Shown: positions 23,732 to 33,189, numbered from the stretch's first letter. The stretch is DNA of 64,000 bases from Caballeronia peredens (GCA_001544595.2 FCOH02000007.1:1-64000); one strand, 5' to 3'. The notes: generated by a model not told the origin, from the letters alone. Program-made: numbers and translations.

Positions 23732-24739
23732 ATGCTGTCGCTAGAGAAGAAATCGCGCCTGGGCTTGCGCCCGCTCGCCGCCGCACTGACCGCCCTGACG
23801 CTCGCGGCCGGCTTCACCGCCGCCCACGCCGCCGATGACGGCCTGCCGAAGATTCCGAACAAGAAGCCGCTGAAGGTGGGTTTCGCGCAGACCGAGAGCA
23901 ACAATCCGTGGCGTCTCGCCGAGACGAAGAGCTTCAAGGACATCGCGGCGAAATGCGGCTGGCAGATGGTCATGACCGACGCCAACAGCTCGGCGGCGAA
24001 ACAGGTGTCGGACATCCAGAGCATGATCGCGCAGCACGTCGATCTGCTCGTGTTCCCGCCGCGCGAAGAGAAGCCGCTCGCGCCGGTCGTGTTGCAGGCG
24101 AAGAAAGCGGGCATTCCGGTGATTCTCGTGGACCGCAACATCGACCAGTCGATGGCCAAGGCGGGCAAGGACTACGTGACGTTCATCGGCTCCGACTTCA
24201 TCGATCAGGGACACCGCGCCGCCGACTGGCTCGTGAAGGCGACCAACGGCAAAGCGACGATCATCGAACTGGAAGGTTCGACGGGCGCCTCCGCCGCGAA
24301 CGATCGCAAGAAGGGCTTCGACGAAGTCATCGCGAAGAATTCGGGCATGAAGATCGTCGCGTCGCAAAGCGGCGACTTCGCGCGCGACAAGGGCCGTCAG
24401 GTGATGGAGACGCTCTTGCAGGCGCATCCGGACGTGACCGCCGTCTACGCGCACAACGACGAAATGGCGCTCGGCGCAATCGCCGCGATCAAGGCCGCGG
24501 GCAAGCAGCCGGGCAAGGACATCATCCTCGTGACGATCGACGGCACCAAGGGCGGCCTCGAAGCGATCAAGGCCGGCGAACTCGGCGCGAGCGTGCAGTC
24601 GAGTCCGTTCTTCGGACCGCTCGCGTGCGATGTCGCGCAGAAGTACGCGAAGGGCGAGACGATTCCGCCGTGGGTCAAGGTGTCGGACCGCTTCTACGAC
24701 AAGAGCAACGTCGACGCGAGCATGCAGTACGGCTATTGA
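23732..24739 (+). CDS. ytfQ: YtfQ-like sugar ABC transporter substrate-binding protein
   Basis: A 335-residue periplasmic protein with a signal peptide (about 1-31, ending AAHAAD). It follows the ribose/galactose-binding fold and aligns along its length with E. coli YtfQ, including shared blocks DRKKGF, SQSGDFAR and YAHNDEMALGAI. YtfQ binds galactofuranose and related hexoses; the ligand here is inferred. GGAGGA lies before the ATG at 23732, favouring it over an ATG 12 bases upstream. It is the first gene of a four-gene transporter operon. Confidence 0.9.
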   Translation: MLSLEKKSRLGLRPLAAALTALTLAAGFTAAHAADDGLPKIPNKKPLKVGFAQTESNNPWRLAETKSFKDIAAKCGWQMVMTDANSSAAKQVSDIQSMIAQHVDLLVFPPREEKPLAPVVLQAKKAGIPVILVDRNIDQSMAKAGKDYVTFIGSDFIDQGHRAADWLVKATNGKATIIELEGSTGASAANDRKKGFDEVIAKNSGMKIVASQSGDFARDKGRQVMETLLQAHPDVTAVYAHNDEMALGAIAAIKAAGKQPGKDIILVTIDGTKGGLEAIKAGELGASVQSSPFFGPLACDVAQKYAKGETIPPWVKVSDRFYDKSNVDASMQYGY

Positions 24740-24809
24740 GCGAAGCGTGTGTGACTTGCGGGCGCCCGATCGACGGCGCTCGCTTTTTCGTTTGGACGGA
24801 CCTCACGGC

Positions 24810-26375
24810 ATGGCTCAGACTCCCCTGCTCGACATGCAGGACATCGACATCGCGTTCGGCGGTGTCCCCGCATTGAAGCGCGCGCGCCTGACTGTCACGG
24901 CGGGAGAAGTGCACGCGCTGATCGGCCAGAACGGCGCGGGCAAGTCCACGCTCATCAAGATTCTCACCGGCGCGTATCACAAGAGCGCGGGCACGGTTCG
25001 CTTCGACGGCCGTGAAGTCGATTTCCGCACGCCGAAGGACGCGCGCGCAGCGGGCATCAGCACAATCTATCAGGAAATCAATCTCGTGCCGTTCCGCTCG
25101 GTTGCGGAGAACATCTTTCTCGGGCGCGAGCCGCGCCGCTTCGGCCTGATCGACTGGAAGACGGTACAGCATCGCGCGTCGGAACTGCTTGAATCGTTCG
25201 GATTACGAATCGATGTGAAAAAGCCCGTGCGCGAATATTCCACCGCGATTCAGCAGATGGTCGCGCTCGCGCGCGCGGTGTCGTCGGATGCGAAGATGGT
25301 CATCATGGACGAATCGACTTCTTCGCTCGACGAACGCGAAGTCGAATTGCTCTTTTCCGTCGTGCGCCGCCTGCGCGATGACGGCCGCGCGGTGATCTTC
25401 GTGTCGCACCGGCTCGACGAGCTTTATGCGTTATGCGATCGCGTCACCGTGATGCGCGACGGACAAACCGTCGCCGAAAACACGATGCAGGACATGGACA
25501 AGCTGAAGCTCGTCACGACGATGCTCGGCCGCACACTCGCCGCCGTCGTGCACGAAGACAGCGCCGTGAAGGAAGCGAATCTCGCGAAGCGCGGCGCCGT
25601 GATGCTTGCCGCGCAAGGACTCGCGGCGGGCGCGAAAGTCACAGATGTCTCGCTCGACGTGCACGCGGGCGAAGCCGTGGGTCTCGCGGGCCTGCTCGGC
25701 TCGGGCCGCACGGAGACGATGCGTCTGCTGTTCGGCGCGGATCGTCCCGCGAAGGGCACGCTCGCCGTCGGCGGCGAGGGCGCGGCGTTCAAGTCGCCGA
25801 AAGATGCCATTGCGCGCGGCGTCGCGTATCTCACCGAAGATCGCAAGGCCGAAGGCATCGTGCCCGAGCTTTCCGTGCGCGACAACCTGACGCTCGTGTG
25901 CCTGCCCGCGCTGACGAAACGCGGCGTCGTCGATGTGGCGAAGCAGCGCGAGATCGTCGATGGCTTCATCGAATCGCTCGGCATCAAGCTGCGTTCGGCA
26001 GATCAACCGATACGCGAACTGTCGGGCGGAAATCAGCAGAAAGTACTGCTTGCGCGCTGGCTCGCGACGAATCCGCGGCTTCTGTTGCTCGATGAACCCA
26101 CACGCGGCATCGACGTGGGCGCGAAAGCCGATGTCGCGAAGATCGTGCGCGAATTGCGCGATGCGGGGCTTGCGGTGCTGCTGTCCGCATCGGAACTCGA
26201 AGAACTGACGGCCGTCGCGGACCGCGCGGTCGTGATCCGCGACGGCGAGACGGTCGCGCAACTGGACGGCGCGCAGATGAACGAGGCGTCGATCATGGAC
26301 GCGATCGCCTACGGCGCGGGAGAACAATCGACGCTGGCGGAAGCGGTGCAATCGACGGCGCGAGGAAGCGAATGA
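24810..26375 (+). CDS. ytfR: Sugar ABC transporter ATPase (YtfR-like, duplicated ATPase)
   Basis: A 521-residue protein with two fused ABC ATPase domains, as usual for the CUT2 family. Domain 1 has Walker A GQNGAGKST (about 36-44), a degenerate signature (YSTAIQQMVALARA) and MDESTSSLD. Domain 2 has the CUT2-typical altered Walker A GLLGSGRTE, signature LSGGNQQKVLLARW and LLLDEPTRGIDVGAK. It powers sugar import with the two downstream permeases. Its stop overlaps the next start (ATGA). Confidence 0.93.
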   Translation: MAQTPLLDMQDIDIAFGGVPALKRARLTVTAGEVHALIGQNGAGKSTLIKILTGAYHKSAGTVRFDGREVDFRTPKDARAAGISTIYQEINLVPFRSVAENIFLGREPRRFGLIDWKTVQHRASELLESFGLRIDVKKPVREYSTAIQQMVALARAVSSDAKMVIMDESTSSLDEREVELLFSVVRRLRDDGRAVIFVSHRLDELYALCDRVTVMRDGQTVAENTMQDMDKLKLVTTMLGRTLAAVVHEDSAVKEANLAKRGAVMLAAQGLAAGAKVTDVSLDVHAGEAVGLAGLLGSGRTETMRLLFGADRPAKGTLAVGGEGAAFKSPKDAIARGVAYLTEDRKAEGIVPELSVRDNLTLVCLPALTKRGVVDVAKQREIVDGFIESLGIKLRSADQPIRELSGGNQQKVLLARWLATNPRLLLLDEPTRGIDVGAKADVAKIVRELRDAGLAVLLSASELEELTAVADRAVVIRDGETVAQLDGAQMNEASIMDAIAYGAGEQSTLAEAVQSTARGSE

Positions 26376-27358
26376 TGATCGACAAGACGCAGTCCGGCGC
26401 CGCGCCCGGCGCGCTGCAACCGGCGAAGAAGAAACGCGGCGTCGCCATTCAGCGCGAGATCGTCGTGCTGCTGGCGATGATCGTCTTCAATCTCATCTTC
26501 ACGCAGCACTTCGTGTCGCTGCAGACGTTCAACGTGAATCTCACGCAGGTCGTGACGATCGTGATCGTGGGTATCGGCATGACGCTCGTCGTCGCGACGG
26601 GCGGCATCGACTTGTCCGTGGGAGCGTCGATGGCGATTGCCGGTGCGCTCGCGCCGATGCTCTTCATGAACATCGACGGGCCGCTCGGCATCGTTCTCGC
26701 CTTCACGTTGCCGATACTCGCCGCCGCCGTGTGCGGCGTGTTCAACGCCTTTCTCGTGACGCGCCTCAACGTGCAGCCGATCGTCGCGACACTCGTGTTG
26801 TTCATCGCGGGGCGCGGCATTGCGCAAGTCGTCACCGACGGCAGCCTCCAGGCGTTCAACAATCCCGCGTTTCAATGGATCGCGCTCGGCAAGATCGCGG
26901 GCGTGCCCTTTCAGATCTTGTTGATGCTCGCGCTCGTTGCGATCTTCACCTGGGTCGTGCGCAAGACGCTGTTCGGCAAGTATCTGCTCGTCACCGGCGG
27001 CAACGAGGAGGCCGCGTATCTTTCCGGCATTCCCACCGCGCGCGTGAAAATGATCGCGTACACCGCGTGCGCGGCGCTCGCCGGACTCGCGGGGCTCATT
27101 TCGATCTCGGTGAATTCGTCGTCGGATGCGAACGTCGTGGGCCTCGGCGTCGAGCTCGATGCGATCGCGGCGGTCGCGGTCGGCGGCACCGCGTTGACGG
27201 GCGGCAAGGCCTACATCACGGGCACGCTGATCGGCGCGCTCATCATCCAGTTGCTGCGTTATACGCTGCTCGCGCACGGCATTCCGGATGCCGCCGCGCT
27301 GGTGCTCAAGGCCGCGATCATCATCGCCGCGGTGTACGTGCAACGCAAGCGAGGCTGA
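26372..27358 (+). CDS. ytfT: Sugar ABC transporter permease (YtfT-like)
   Basis: A 328-residue CUT2 permease with about nine to ten membrane helices. The conserved VATGGIDLSVGASMAIAG block is near residues 72-90, and a later GGTALTGGKAYITGT segment near 270 is the EAA-equivalent contact region. A Lys-rich cytoplasmic N-terminus precedes the first helix. The start overlaps the ATPase stop by four bases; a second in-frame ATG follows at once. It probably pairs with the next gene as a heterodimer. Confidence 0.92.
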   Translation: MMIDKTQSGAAPGALQPAKKKRGVAIQREIVVLLAMIVFNLIFTQHFVSLQTFNVNLTQVVTIVIVGIGMTLVVATGGIDLSVGASMAIAGALAPMLFMNIDGPLGIVLAFTLPILAAAVCGVFNAFLVTRLNVQPIVATLVLFIAGRGIAQVVTDGSLQAFNNPAFQWIALGKIAGVPFQILLMLALVAIFTWVVRKTLFGKYLLVTGGNEEAAYLSGIPTARVKMIAYTACAALAGLAGLISISVNSSSDANVVGLGVELDAIAAVAVGGTALTGGKAYITGTLIGALIIQLLRYTLLAHGIPDAAALVLKAAIIIAAVYVQRKRG

Positions 27359-27366
27359 GCTTTCTC

Positions 27367-28326
27367 ATGAAAAAGAACCTGCCGATTCTGATTGCGCTCG
27401 TCGCTTTGCTCGTGCTCGGCGTCACGCGTTACGAACATTTTTTGTCGGCATATAACGTGACGTCGTTCTGGCGTTACAACTCGATGTTCCTGCTGATCTC
27501 GATCGGCATGGCTTTCGTGATCGTCACGGGCGGCATCGATCTTTCGGTCGGCGCGGTGGCGGCGCTCGCGAGCGTGGTGGCGGCGCTGGCGAGTCCGCAC
27601 GGCGCGCTGGCGGGCGTGCTCGCGGGATCGTTCGCGGGGCTCGCGGTGGGTGTGCTGAACGGCATCGTCATCACGCATATGCGGATTCTGCCGTTCATCG
27701 TCACGCTGGCGACGAGCCTCGGCGCGCATGGACTCGCGCTTCTGCTCGGTCATAACGATGCCGTGGCGATATCGTCCGATACGAATTTCGCGGCGTTCGG
27801 CCAGGGCGATTTTCTGGCGCTGCCGATTCCCGGAATCGTGTGTGCGGTGGTCGCCGTCATCGGCTGGATCGCGCTGCGCAGTTCGCGGTTCGGGCGCCAT
27901 GCGCTCGCCATCGGCGGGAGCGAGGAAGCGTCGCGCCTGATGGGGCTGAACGTGGACCGCACGCTGGTCTGCGTGTACGCGTTGAGCGGCTTGCTTGCCG
28001 GCATCGCGGGCGCGATTCTCGCGGCGCAATTCGGCGCCGGGCAACCGAACGAAGGCGTGGGCTGGGAGTTGTTTGCGATTTCGGCGGTCGTGCTCGGCGG
28101 CACGCGGCTGACCGGCGGCGACGGCTCCATCGCGATGACGGTCGCCGGTGTCGCGCTGCTCGGACTCGTCTTCAATCTCCTGAACTTCGAGAACGGGCTC
28201 GGGTATATCTCGCTGTCGGCGTACTGGCAGTCGGTGATTCGTGGCCTGTTCCTGTTGCTGGTCATCGTGTTGCAGGCGCGCGTGCTGAACCGGCGCGGGG
28301 GGAAGACGGTCAAGGTGGCGCATTGA
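27367..28326 (+). CDS. yjfF: Sugar ABC transporter permease (YjfF-like)
   Basis: A 319-residue second CUT2 permease starting eight bases after the first. It shares the VTGGIDLSVGAVAALAS block and a GGTRLTGGDGSIAMT segment and has eight to ten helices. The order binding protein, double ATPase, permease, permease is the same as E. coli ytfQRT-yjfF. A short TTGAGG/CCTCAA inverted repeat at 28323-28345 follows the stop but lacks a T-run. Confidence 0.92.
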   Translation: MKKNLPILIALVALLVLGVTRYEHFLSAYNVTSFWRYNSMFLLISIGMAFVIVTGGIDLSVGAVAALASVVAALASPHGALAGVLAGSFAGLAVGVLNGIVITHMRILPFIVTLATSLGAHGLALLLGHNDAVAISSDTNFAAFGQGDFLALPIPGIVCAVVAVIGWIALRSSRFGRHALAIGGSEEASRLMGLNVDRTLVCVYALSGLLAGIAGAILAAQFGAGQPNEGVGWELFAISAVVLGGTRLTGGDGSIAMTVAGVALLGLVFNLLNFENGLGYISLSAYWQSVIRGLFLLLVIVLQARVLNRRGGKTVKVAH

Positions 28327-28380
28327 GGTGTCGATAGTTCCTCAACGCTGCTAAACATCAGCCAATTCGGACCTTTCTGA

Positions 28381-28408
28381 TAGGACGAGAGCTAGGACGA
28401 AACCTAGC
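28381..28408 (+). promoter_or_regulatory. Leader repeat and hairpin upstream of the metallopeptidase gene
   Basis: TAGGACGA is repeated with a 12-bp period (28381 and 28393). The second copy forms a perfect hairpin GCTAGG-ACGAAA-CCTAGC (28391-28408), 36 bp before the start codon. Repeated GGA motifs, one in the stem and another near the ribosome binding site, resemble CsrA/RsmA targets, but this is only a suggestion. Confidence 0.35.
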
Positions 28409-28443
28409 ATCTGGTCTCCTAAAAGACGAAAGGAAAGAAAGGC

Positions 28444-30282
28444 ATGGTTCGCAACACAGGATGGATGAGCCACGGGCCGCGCATCCGCAACATCGCGCTC
28501 GGCGCCTTGTTCGCGGCGGTGCTGACGGCGTGCGGAGGCGGAGGCGGCTCCGGCGATGGCGGCGCAGTCACCAATAACGGCAACACGGGAACAGGCGGCA
28601 ACACCGCGCCGAGTGGAGACAGCGGAACAAGCAGCGGCACGGGCGGTGCGACTCCGAGCGGCGATACGGGCGGCAGCACGCCGGTCAAGCAAGCGGGAAC
28701 CGTGACGGGCAAGGTCAGCTATGACTTCGTGCCCACCGCGACCCGCCTCGACGCCAACGGCGACCTACAGGCGAAGCTCGACTACACCGCCATCGAGCAG
28801 CGCCCCGTGCGCCATGCGCTCGTCGAAGTCGTTTCCGAAGACGGCACCAAGGTACTCGGCAAGACCGTCACCACCGAAGCCGGCATCTATTCCATCGACG
28901 TGCCCGCGGATACGCGCGTCTACGTTCGGGTCACGGCGCAGGGTGTGTCCGGCGAGGACAGCGCGCCGGACTATCTGATCAAGGTTCGCGACAACACCGC
29001 GCCCGAGTATCGTCGTTCATCGGACAGCGCGCCGCTCTATTCGATGCGCGGCACCGCCTTCACGACGGCAGTCGATGGCTCGCAGGCCGACCTGAACGCC
29101 GCGTCCGGCTGGGGAGGCAGCGGCTACAACACTCCGCGTTCGGCCGCGCCGTTCGCCATCCTCGACCAGATCGTGACCGCAGCGCAGAAGATGCGCGCCG
29201 CCGCACCCGATGTCGCGCTTCCCGCGCTCAACGTCTTCTGGAGCGTCAACAATCGCCCGGGCGATGGCGACATCGCGAACGGATTGATCAGCAGCAGCCA
29301 CTATGATCGCAATCCGGCGACCAAGGGACTGTATTTGCTCGGCGCCGAAAACGTCGACACGGACGAATACGACGCCAGCGTGGTCATGCACGAGTTCGGC
29401 CATTATGTCGAATATGATCTTTCGCGCTCCGACAGCTTCGGCGGCATCCACTATCAGGGCGATGCGCTCGACATGACCGTCGCGTTCAGCGAAGGCTTCG
29501 GCAACGCGTTTTCGTCGATGGCCCGCGATTCGGCGATGTATACCGACACCGTCGGCCCGCTTCAGGGCGACACTGGTATTGCACTGAATCTCGACGCCCC
29601 CTCGGCGTGGTCGTATTCAGCCTGGTTCGACGAAGAAGCGGTCGGCAGCGCATTGTATGGCTTGTATAAATCCCCGGAGGTCGGTTTTGCACAGATCTAT
29701 CGGGCCATGCTGCAAGGTCAGAAGAACACGGCGGCGGTCACCAGCGTCTTCTCCTTCGCTCAGGCATTGCGTCCGGGTTTGAGCGACGCAGGAAAGCGCG
29801 TGCTGGACGACTCGTTGTCCAGGCTGCAGGTCACCGGCGGCGCACTTCTCGACGAGTGGGGAACCGCCACGTTGAAGGGCGGCTGGAACGCGACACCGGT
29901 GGATTCCACGATCTTCCCGATCTTCACGGCGCTCAAGCCGGGCGACAACGGCACATCGTGCACCACGACGCTGTTTGGCGGCGGCAATAAACTCGGCGAT
30001 TACGGGCGTCTGCGTCTCACGGTTCCCGCTGCGGGCTTCTATCGCGTGACGCTGTCGCCCAAGTCGGGCGACCCCGTCATGAGCGACTACGTGATCGCGG
30101 TGTTTCGCGTGGGCACGGGCATCGCCCCGCTGTTTACGATTGCGGGGACATCCCTGTTCAACTTGCCTGCCGCAGGCGACTACGTTGCTTATGTGGTGCC
30201 CAAGGCCAACACCGATTTCAACGCTACGCAAACTTCGTTGCCGGTTTGCGTGTCCGCATCGCTGCTGGCGGGCGTGCAATAA
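28444..30282 (+). CDS. Predicted lipoprotein zinc metallopeptidase
   Basis: A 612-residue lipoprotein with a lipobox near residue 30 (AAVLTAC). A Gly/Ser/Thr-rich linker (about 31-80) and a beta-sandwich resembling a carboxypeptidase regulatory-like domain (about 83-180, GTVTGKVSYDF to TRVYVRVTAQG) follow. The peptidase-like region has zinc motif HEFGH (H316, E317, H320) and a likely third ligand E350 (AFSEGFGNAF), a gluzincin arrangement. Two C-terminal cysteines may form a disulfide. The substrate is unknown. AAGGAAAG precedes the ATG. A small secreted protein gene follows after 12 bp, probably in one operon. Confidence 0.75.
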   Translation: MVRNTGWMSHGPRIRNIALGALFAAVLTACGGGGGSGDGGAVTNNGNTGTGGNTAPSGDSGTSSGTGGATPSGDTGGSTPVKQAGTVTGKVSYDFVPTATRLDANGDLQAKLDYTAIEQRPVRHALVEVVSEDGTKVLGKTVTTEAGIYSIDVPADTRVYVRVTAQGVSGEDSAPDYLIKVRDNTAPEYRRSSDSAPLYSMRGTAFTTAVDGSQADLNAASGWGGSGYNTPRSAAPFAILDQIVTAAQKMRAAAPDVALPALNVFWSVNNRPGDGDIANGLISSSHYDRNPATKGLYLLGAENVDTDEYDASVVMHEFGHYVEYDLSRSDSFGGIHYQGDALDMTVAFSEGFGNAFSSMARDSAMYTDTVGPLQGDTGIALNLDAPSAWSYSAWFDEEAVGSALYGLYKSPEVGFAQIYRAMLQGQKNTAAVTSVFSFAQALRPGLSDAGKRVLDDSLSRLQVTGGALLDEWGTATLKGGWNATPVDSTIFPIFTALKPGDNGTSCTTTLFGGGNKLGDYGRLRLTVPAAGFYRVTLSPKSGDPVMSDYVIAVFRVGTGIAPLFTIAGTSLFNLPAAGDYVAYVVPKANTDFNATQTSLPVCVSASLLAGVQ

Positions 30283-30294
30283 CAGGAGCATTCG

Positions 30295-30780
30295 ATGAAA
30301 CTGACAACCATTATTCTGAGCTTCATTCTGACGCTCGCCGCTTCCATGGCCTCGGCGCAGACGAATGCATCGGGCGCGGCGTTCGGGGGCGATCCCGGCA
30401 GCCTCGCGATCAAGACCGTCGCGCCCGCGCAAGGCGCGCCCGATAGTCCGGTCACTGTGCAGATCGACTATAGCGGGCTGTCGAAATCCGGCATCGCCGT
30501 GACCTACCGTTCCGAAGCACCGCTAACGCTCGTCGGCGCGGCGACCCGTCGCTTAACGCCCGATAGCAGCGGCGCTTATCGCGACACGGTCGTCGTCAGG
30601 GCAGCGAGCGCGGGCGTGTACTTTCTGAACGTGTTCGCAAAGACCAGGGGCGTCACGAAGGTCGTGTCGATCCCAGTCACGATCGGCAACGCGATGCTCA
30701 AGCCGCGCGGCGCAAGTTCCGTCGCGACCCCGAACGGCGAACGCGTCATCGAAATGCCCGCGCAGCAAACGGTTCGATAA
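30295..30780 (+). CDS. Small secreted protein paired with the metallopeptidase
   Basis: A 161-residue protein with a signal peptide (MKLTTIILSFILTLAASMASAQ, about 21 residues). The mature part is predicted beta-rich and Ig-like in feel (PVTVQIDYSGLSKSGIAVTYRSEAP... YRDTVVVRAASAGVYFLNVFAKT). No cysteine or catalytic motif is seen. It may be a partner or inhibitor of the metallopeptidase 12 bp upstream, an inference from position only. A very strong terminator follows. Confidence 0.65.
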   Translation: MKLTTIILSFILTLAASMASAQTNASGAAFGGDPGSLAIKTVAPAQGAPDSPVTVQIDYSGLSKSGIAVTYRSEAPLTLVGAATRRLTPDSSGAYRDTVVVRAASAGVYFLNVFAKTRGVTKVVSIPVTIGNAMLKPRGASSVATPNGERVIEMPAQQTVR

Positions 30781-30812
30781 TCACGCGCACAGGCTTCACT
30801 GGCCCAACGCAC

Positions 30813-30856
30813 AAGAAACGCGGCCCGGCGCTTGTTCACGCCGGGCCGCGTTTCTT
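30813..30856. terminator. Perfect 18-bp bidirectional terminator
   Basis: AAGAAACGCGGCCCGGCG (30813-30830) pairs without mismatch with CGCCGGGCCGCGTTTCTT (30839-30856) across an 8-base loop. T-rich ends flank both sides (TTTCTTT forward, and the matching sequence in reverse). It separates the rightward 161-residue gene from the leftward transporter gene. Confidence 0.85.
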
Positions 30857-30881
30857 TAGTGCCCCATCGAGCACGCAACAC

Positions 30882-32312
30882 TCAAGCGTGGTGATGATCC
30901 GGCCACGCATCATGCGCGTCGGGCAGCGCATCGGCCTCGCGCGATTCCGCCGCACGCCGCGAAACCGCCGCACGTCCCGGAATCTCCCGTCCGCGCAACG
31001 AGCAGCCGACCGTCTCCGTGACGAACAGCAACGCCACCGCGCCGACCGCACATGCGCCCATCATGTAATAGGCCGGCACCAGCGCGCTGCCCGTGCGTCC
31101 GATCAGCCAGTCGGTGACCATCGGCGCAGTGCCGCCGAAGATCGACGTCGACAGGTTATAGGCGATCGCCATGCCGGCGTAGCGGGCCTGCGTCGGGAAC
31201 ATCGCGGGGAACATCGCCGAAATGCTCGCGAGTTGCGGCACGTACAACAACCCGAGCACGCCGAGGCCGATCAATGCGCCCGCAATGCCGTGCGACATCA
31301 GCGTGAACATCGGCACCGCCGCGACGAAAATGCCCACGAGCGACAGCCACCACACCTTCTTGCGTCCGATGCGGTCCGACAGCGCGCCCGCGAAAGGCAG
31401 CAACACCATCATCGACAGCATGCCGAGCAGCGGCAGCAACAACGAAAGGTTGTCGCTCATGCCGAGTTCCTTCTTCATGAACGTCGGCATATACGCGAGC
31501 AGCACGTAATTGACCACGTTGAGCGCCACGACGAGACCGCCGAGCTGAAGCAGCGGCTTCCAGTAGCTCGCGAACAGTTCGCGCAACTTCATGCTCGTGC
31601 GATGCTCGCGCTCCGCCGCTTCGGCGCACTCGCGAAACACGGGCGTATCTTCCATCTTCGAGCGCAGATACAGGCCGATCAGACCGAGCGGCGCCGCGAC
31701 CAGAAACGGCAGGCGCCAGCCCCAAGCGTGCATGGCGTCGTTGCCCAGCAACACCGAGCAGCCGAGCATGAGGAACGCGCCGAGCGAGAAGCCCGCGAGC
31801 GTGCCGAATTCGAGGAAACTGCCGCAGAAACCGCGCTTGTGATCCGGCGCGTACTCGGCCATGAAGGTGGCCGCGCCGCCATATTCGCCGCCCGTCGAAA
31901 AGCCCTGAATCATGCGCAGCACGACGAGCGACGCGGGCGCCCACAGACCGATGCTCGCATACGACGGCAACACGCCGACCAGCAGCGTCGCCAGCGACAT
32001 GATGATGATGGTGAGCGCGAGCACGTGCTTGCGGCCGAGCCTGTCGCCGAGCGGTCCCCAGAACAGTCCGCCGAGCGGGCGCACGAGGAACGAAATCGCG
32101 AACGTGGCGAGCGCGAACAGCGTGGCTTGCGCCGTGCTGCCGGGGAAGAGCGCCGCCGAGATATAAGTGAGGCCGTAGCTGTAGATGCCGTAGTCGAACC
32201 ATTCGGTCGCGTTGCCGATGGCCGAGGCGGCCATCGCGCGCCGGATCGGTCCGCGTTCAGGCGCCTGCGATGCCTGCTCGCCTTGCCTCGTGGAGGGTTG
32301 CACGTAGCTCAT
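30882..32312 (-). CDS. MHS-family MFS transporter (ProP-like metabolite:H+ symporter)
   Basis: A 476-residue, 12-helix transporter. The N-terminus carries AIGNATEWFDYGIYSY, diagnostic of the metabolite:H+ symporter group that includes ProP, ShiA and KgtP. Motif A appears as GPLGDRLGRKHVL near residue 90 and as a repeat SDRIGRKKVWWL near 310. RMIQGFSTGGEYGGAATFMAEYAP follows helix 4. Likely substrates are proline/betaine or an organic acid. The hydrophilic C-terminal tail ends in a His cluster (DHHHA). It is a single gene facing a strong terminator. Confidence 0.9.
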   Translation of the reverse strand: MSYVQPSTRQGEQASQAPERGPIRRAMAASAIGNATEWFDYGIYSYGLTYISAALFPGSTAQATLFALATFAISFLVRPLGGLFWGPLGDRLGRKHVLALTIIIMSLATLLVGVLPSYASIGLWAPASLVVLRMIQGFSTGGEYGGAATFMAEYAPDHKRGFCGSFLEFGTLAGFSLGAFLMLGCSVLLGNDAMHAWGWRLPFLVAAPLGLIGLYLRSKMEDTPVFRECAEAAEREHRTSMKLRELFASYWKPLLQLGGLVVALNVVNYVLLAYMPTFMKKELGMSDNLSLLLPLLGMLSMMVLLPFAGALSDRIGRKKVWWLSLVGIFVAAVPMFTLMSHGIAGALIGLGVLGLLYVPQLASISAMFPAMFPTQARYAGMAIAYNLSTSIFGGTAPMVTDWLIGRTGSALVPAYYMMGACAVGAVALLFVTETVGCSLRGREIPGRAAVSRRAAESREADALPDAHDAWPDHHHA

Positions 32313-32591
32313 AGTCGTTTCCCGGATGCGTCAGTGACCGGTGCCGCGCCCGAATGCGCGCGTCTTGCACCGCCTTGAGTTCAAGATACAGACGCACGCC
32401 GTCCGCCTCGCATGTCCTAGGACGATCATGATGCTGGGGTTTTCCCCGAAGCACAGGCCGTTCTTGCCGACCACCGCACTCATGTTGCGGGGCTTCTTAC
32501 CGCGATGCCCGTGCGCCGCGTGCGTAGACATCGGCGCATACGGCGTACCCCGCGCGAAGCGTCATAGGACATTGGCGGATCGAAGGCCGCA

Positions 32592-32858
32592 TCAACGCTC
32601 CGGATGGGCGAGATCGGCGGCGACGATCCGTAGCCCGAGCGCTTCGGCCGCGCGCCGCGCATCCTCGCTGGATTCGTACGGCCCGATGGTCTCGCAGCCA
32701 TCGAACGGATAGAGCACGCGCTTATCGCGCTTTCGCACGACCTTGAGCGTGCCGATATGCATGCCCGTCGCATTCACTACGTACGATGCGTAGATGTCGA
32801 AGCCTTCGTGCGTCCCTGCTCCTGATGTTGGCGTAGTTTTGGGCATCGGTTTGGACAT
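32592..32858 (-). CDS. DUF6723-like small protein
   Basis: An 88-residue soluble protein. After a short Thr/Pro/Lys start it reads DIYASYVVNATGMHIGTLKV, then KRVLYPFDGCETIGPYESSEDARRAAEALGL and IVAADLAHPE. This matches small Burkholderiaceae proteins placed in DUF6723, as far as I can recall. The function is unknown. Two starts are possible (32858 or 32846); neither has a good Shine-Dalgarno site. It is divergent from the large hybrid kinase. Confidence 0.6.
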   Translation of the reverse strand: MSKPMPKTTPTSGAGTHEGFDIYASYVVNATGMHIGTLKVVRKRDKRVLYPFDGCETIGPYESSEDARRAAEALGLRIVAADLAHPER

Positions 32859-33189
32859 GGTTTCGACTGTCGGCCAGCTCGGAATGGAGGTTCGTGTTGC
32901 CTTGCACCGGTTTTCAGCAAAAAGCGTTCCGTCCGGGATACGCACGTCCGCGCCGCGCGGCGTCGCGACAGACGCGGGGAATCGCGCGCGCGGCCTGGAG
33001 CGATCCGTCGCGACGCCCCGAGCGCCTTTGCCCGCGGGCTTGCAGGATAAGCGGCGGGTACAACGGAAGCGTCGTTCCGTGCGAGAATTCGACATCGCTC
33101 GCGCCGGCCGTTCGAGCCGTTTGCGTGAGTGGCAATCCCTGGAATGTTGACGTCGCCGCATCGAGACCGGCCGAGGAGACCAAGCGTCG
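32859..33189. other. Divergent non-coding region before the hybrid kinase
   Basis: About 330 bases with no supported gene. GAGGAG at about 33172 serves the kinase start at 33190. No clear operator was seen. Confidence 0.6.

Noticed and set aside
32436..32447. GGGGTTTTCCCC palindrome downstream of the MHS transporter region
   Set aside because: Short and isolated, with no linked promoter or T-run; kept only as a curiosity.
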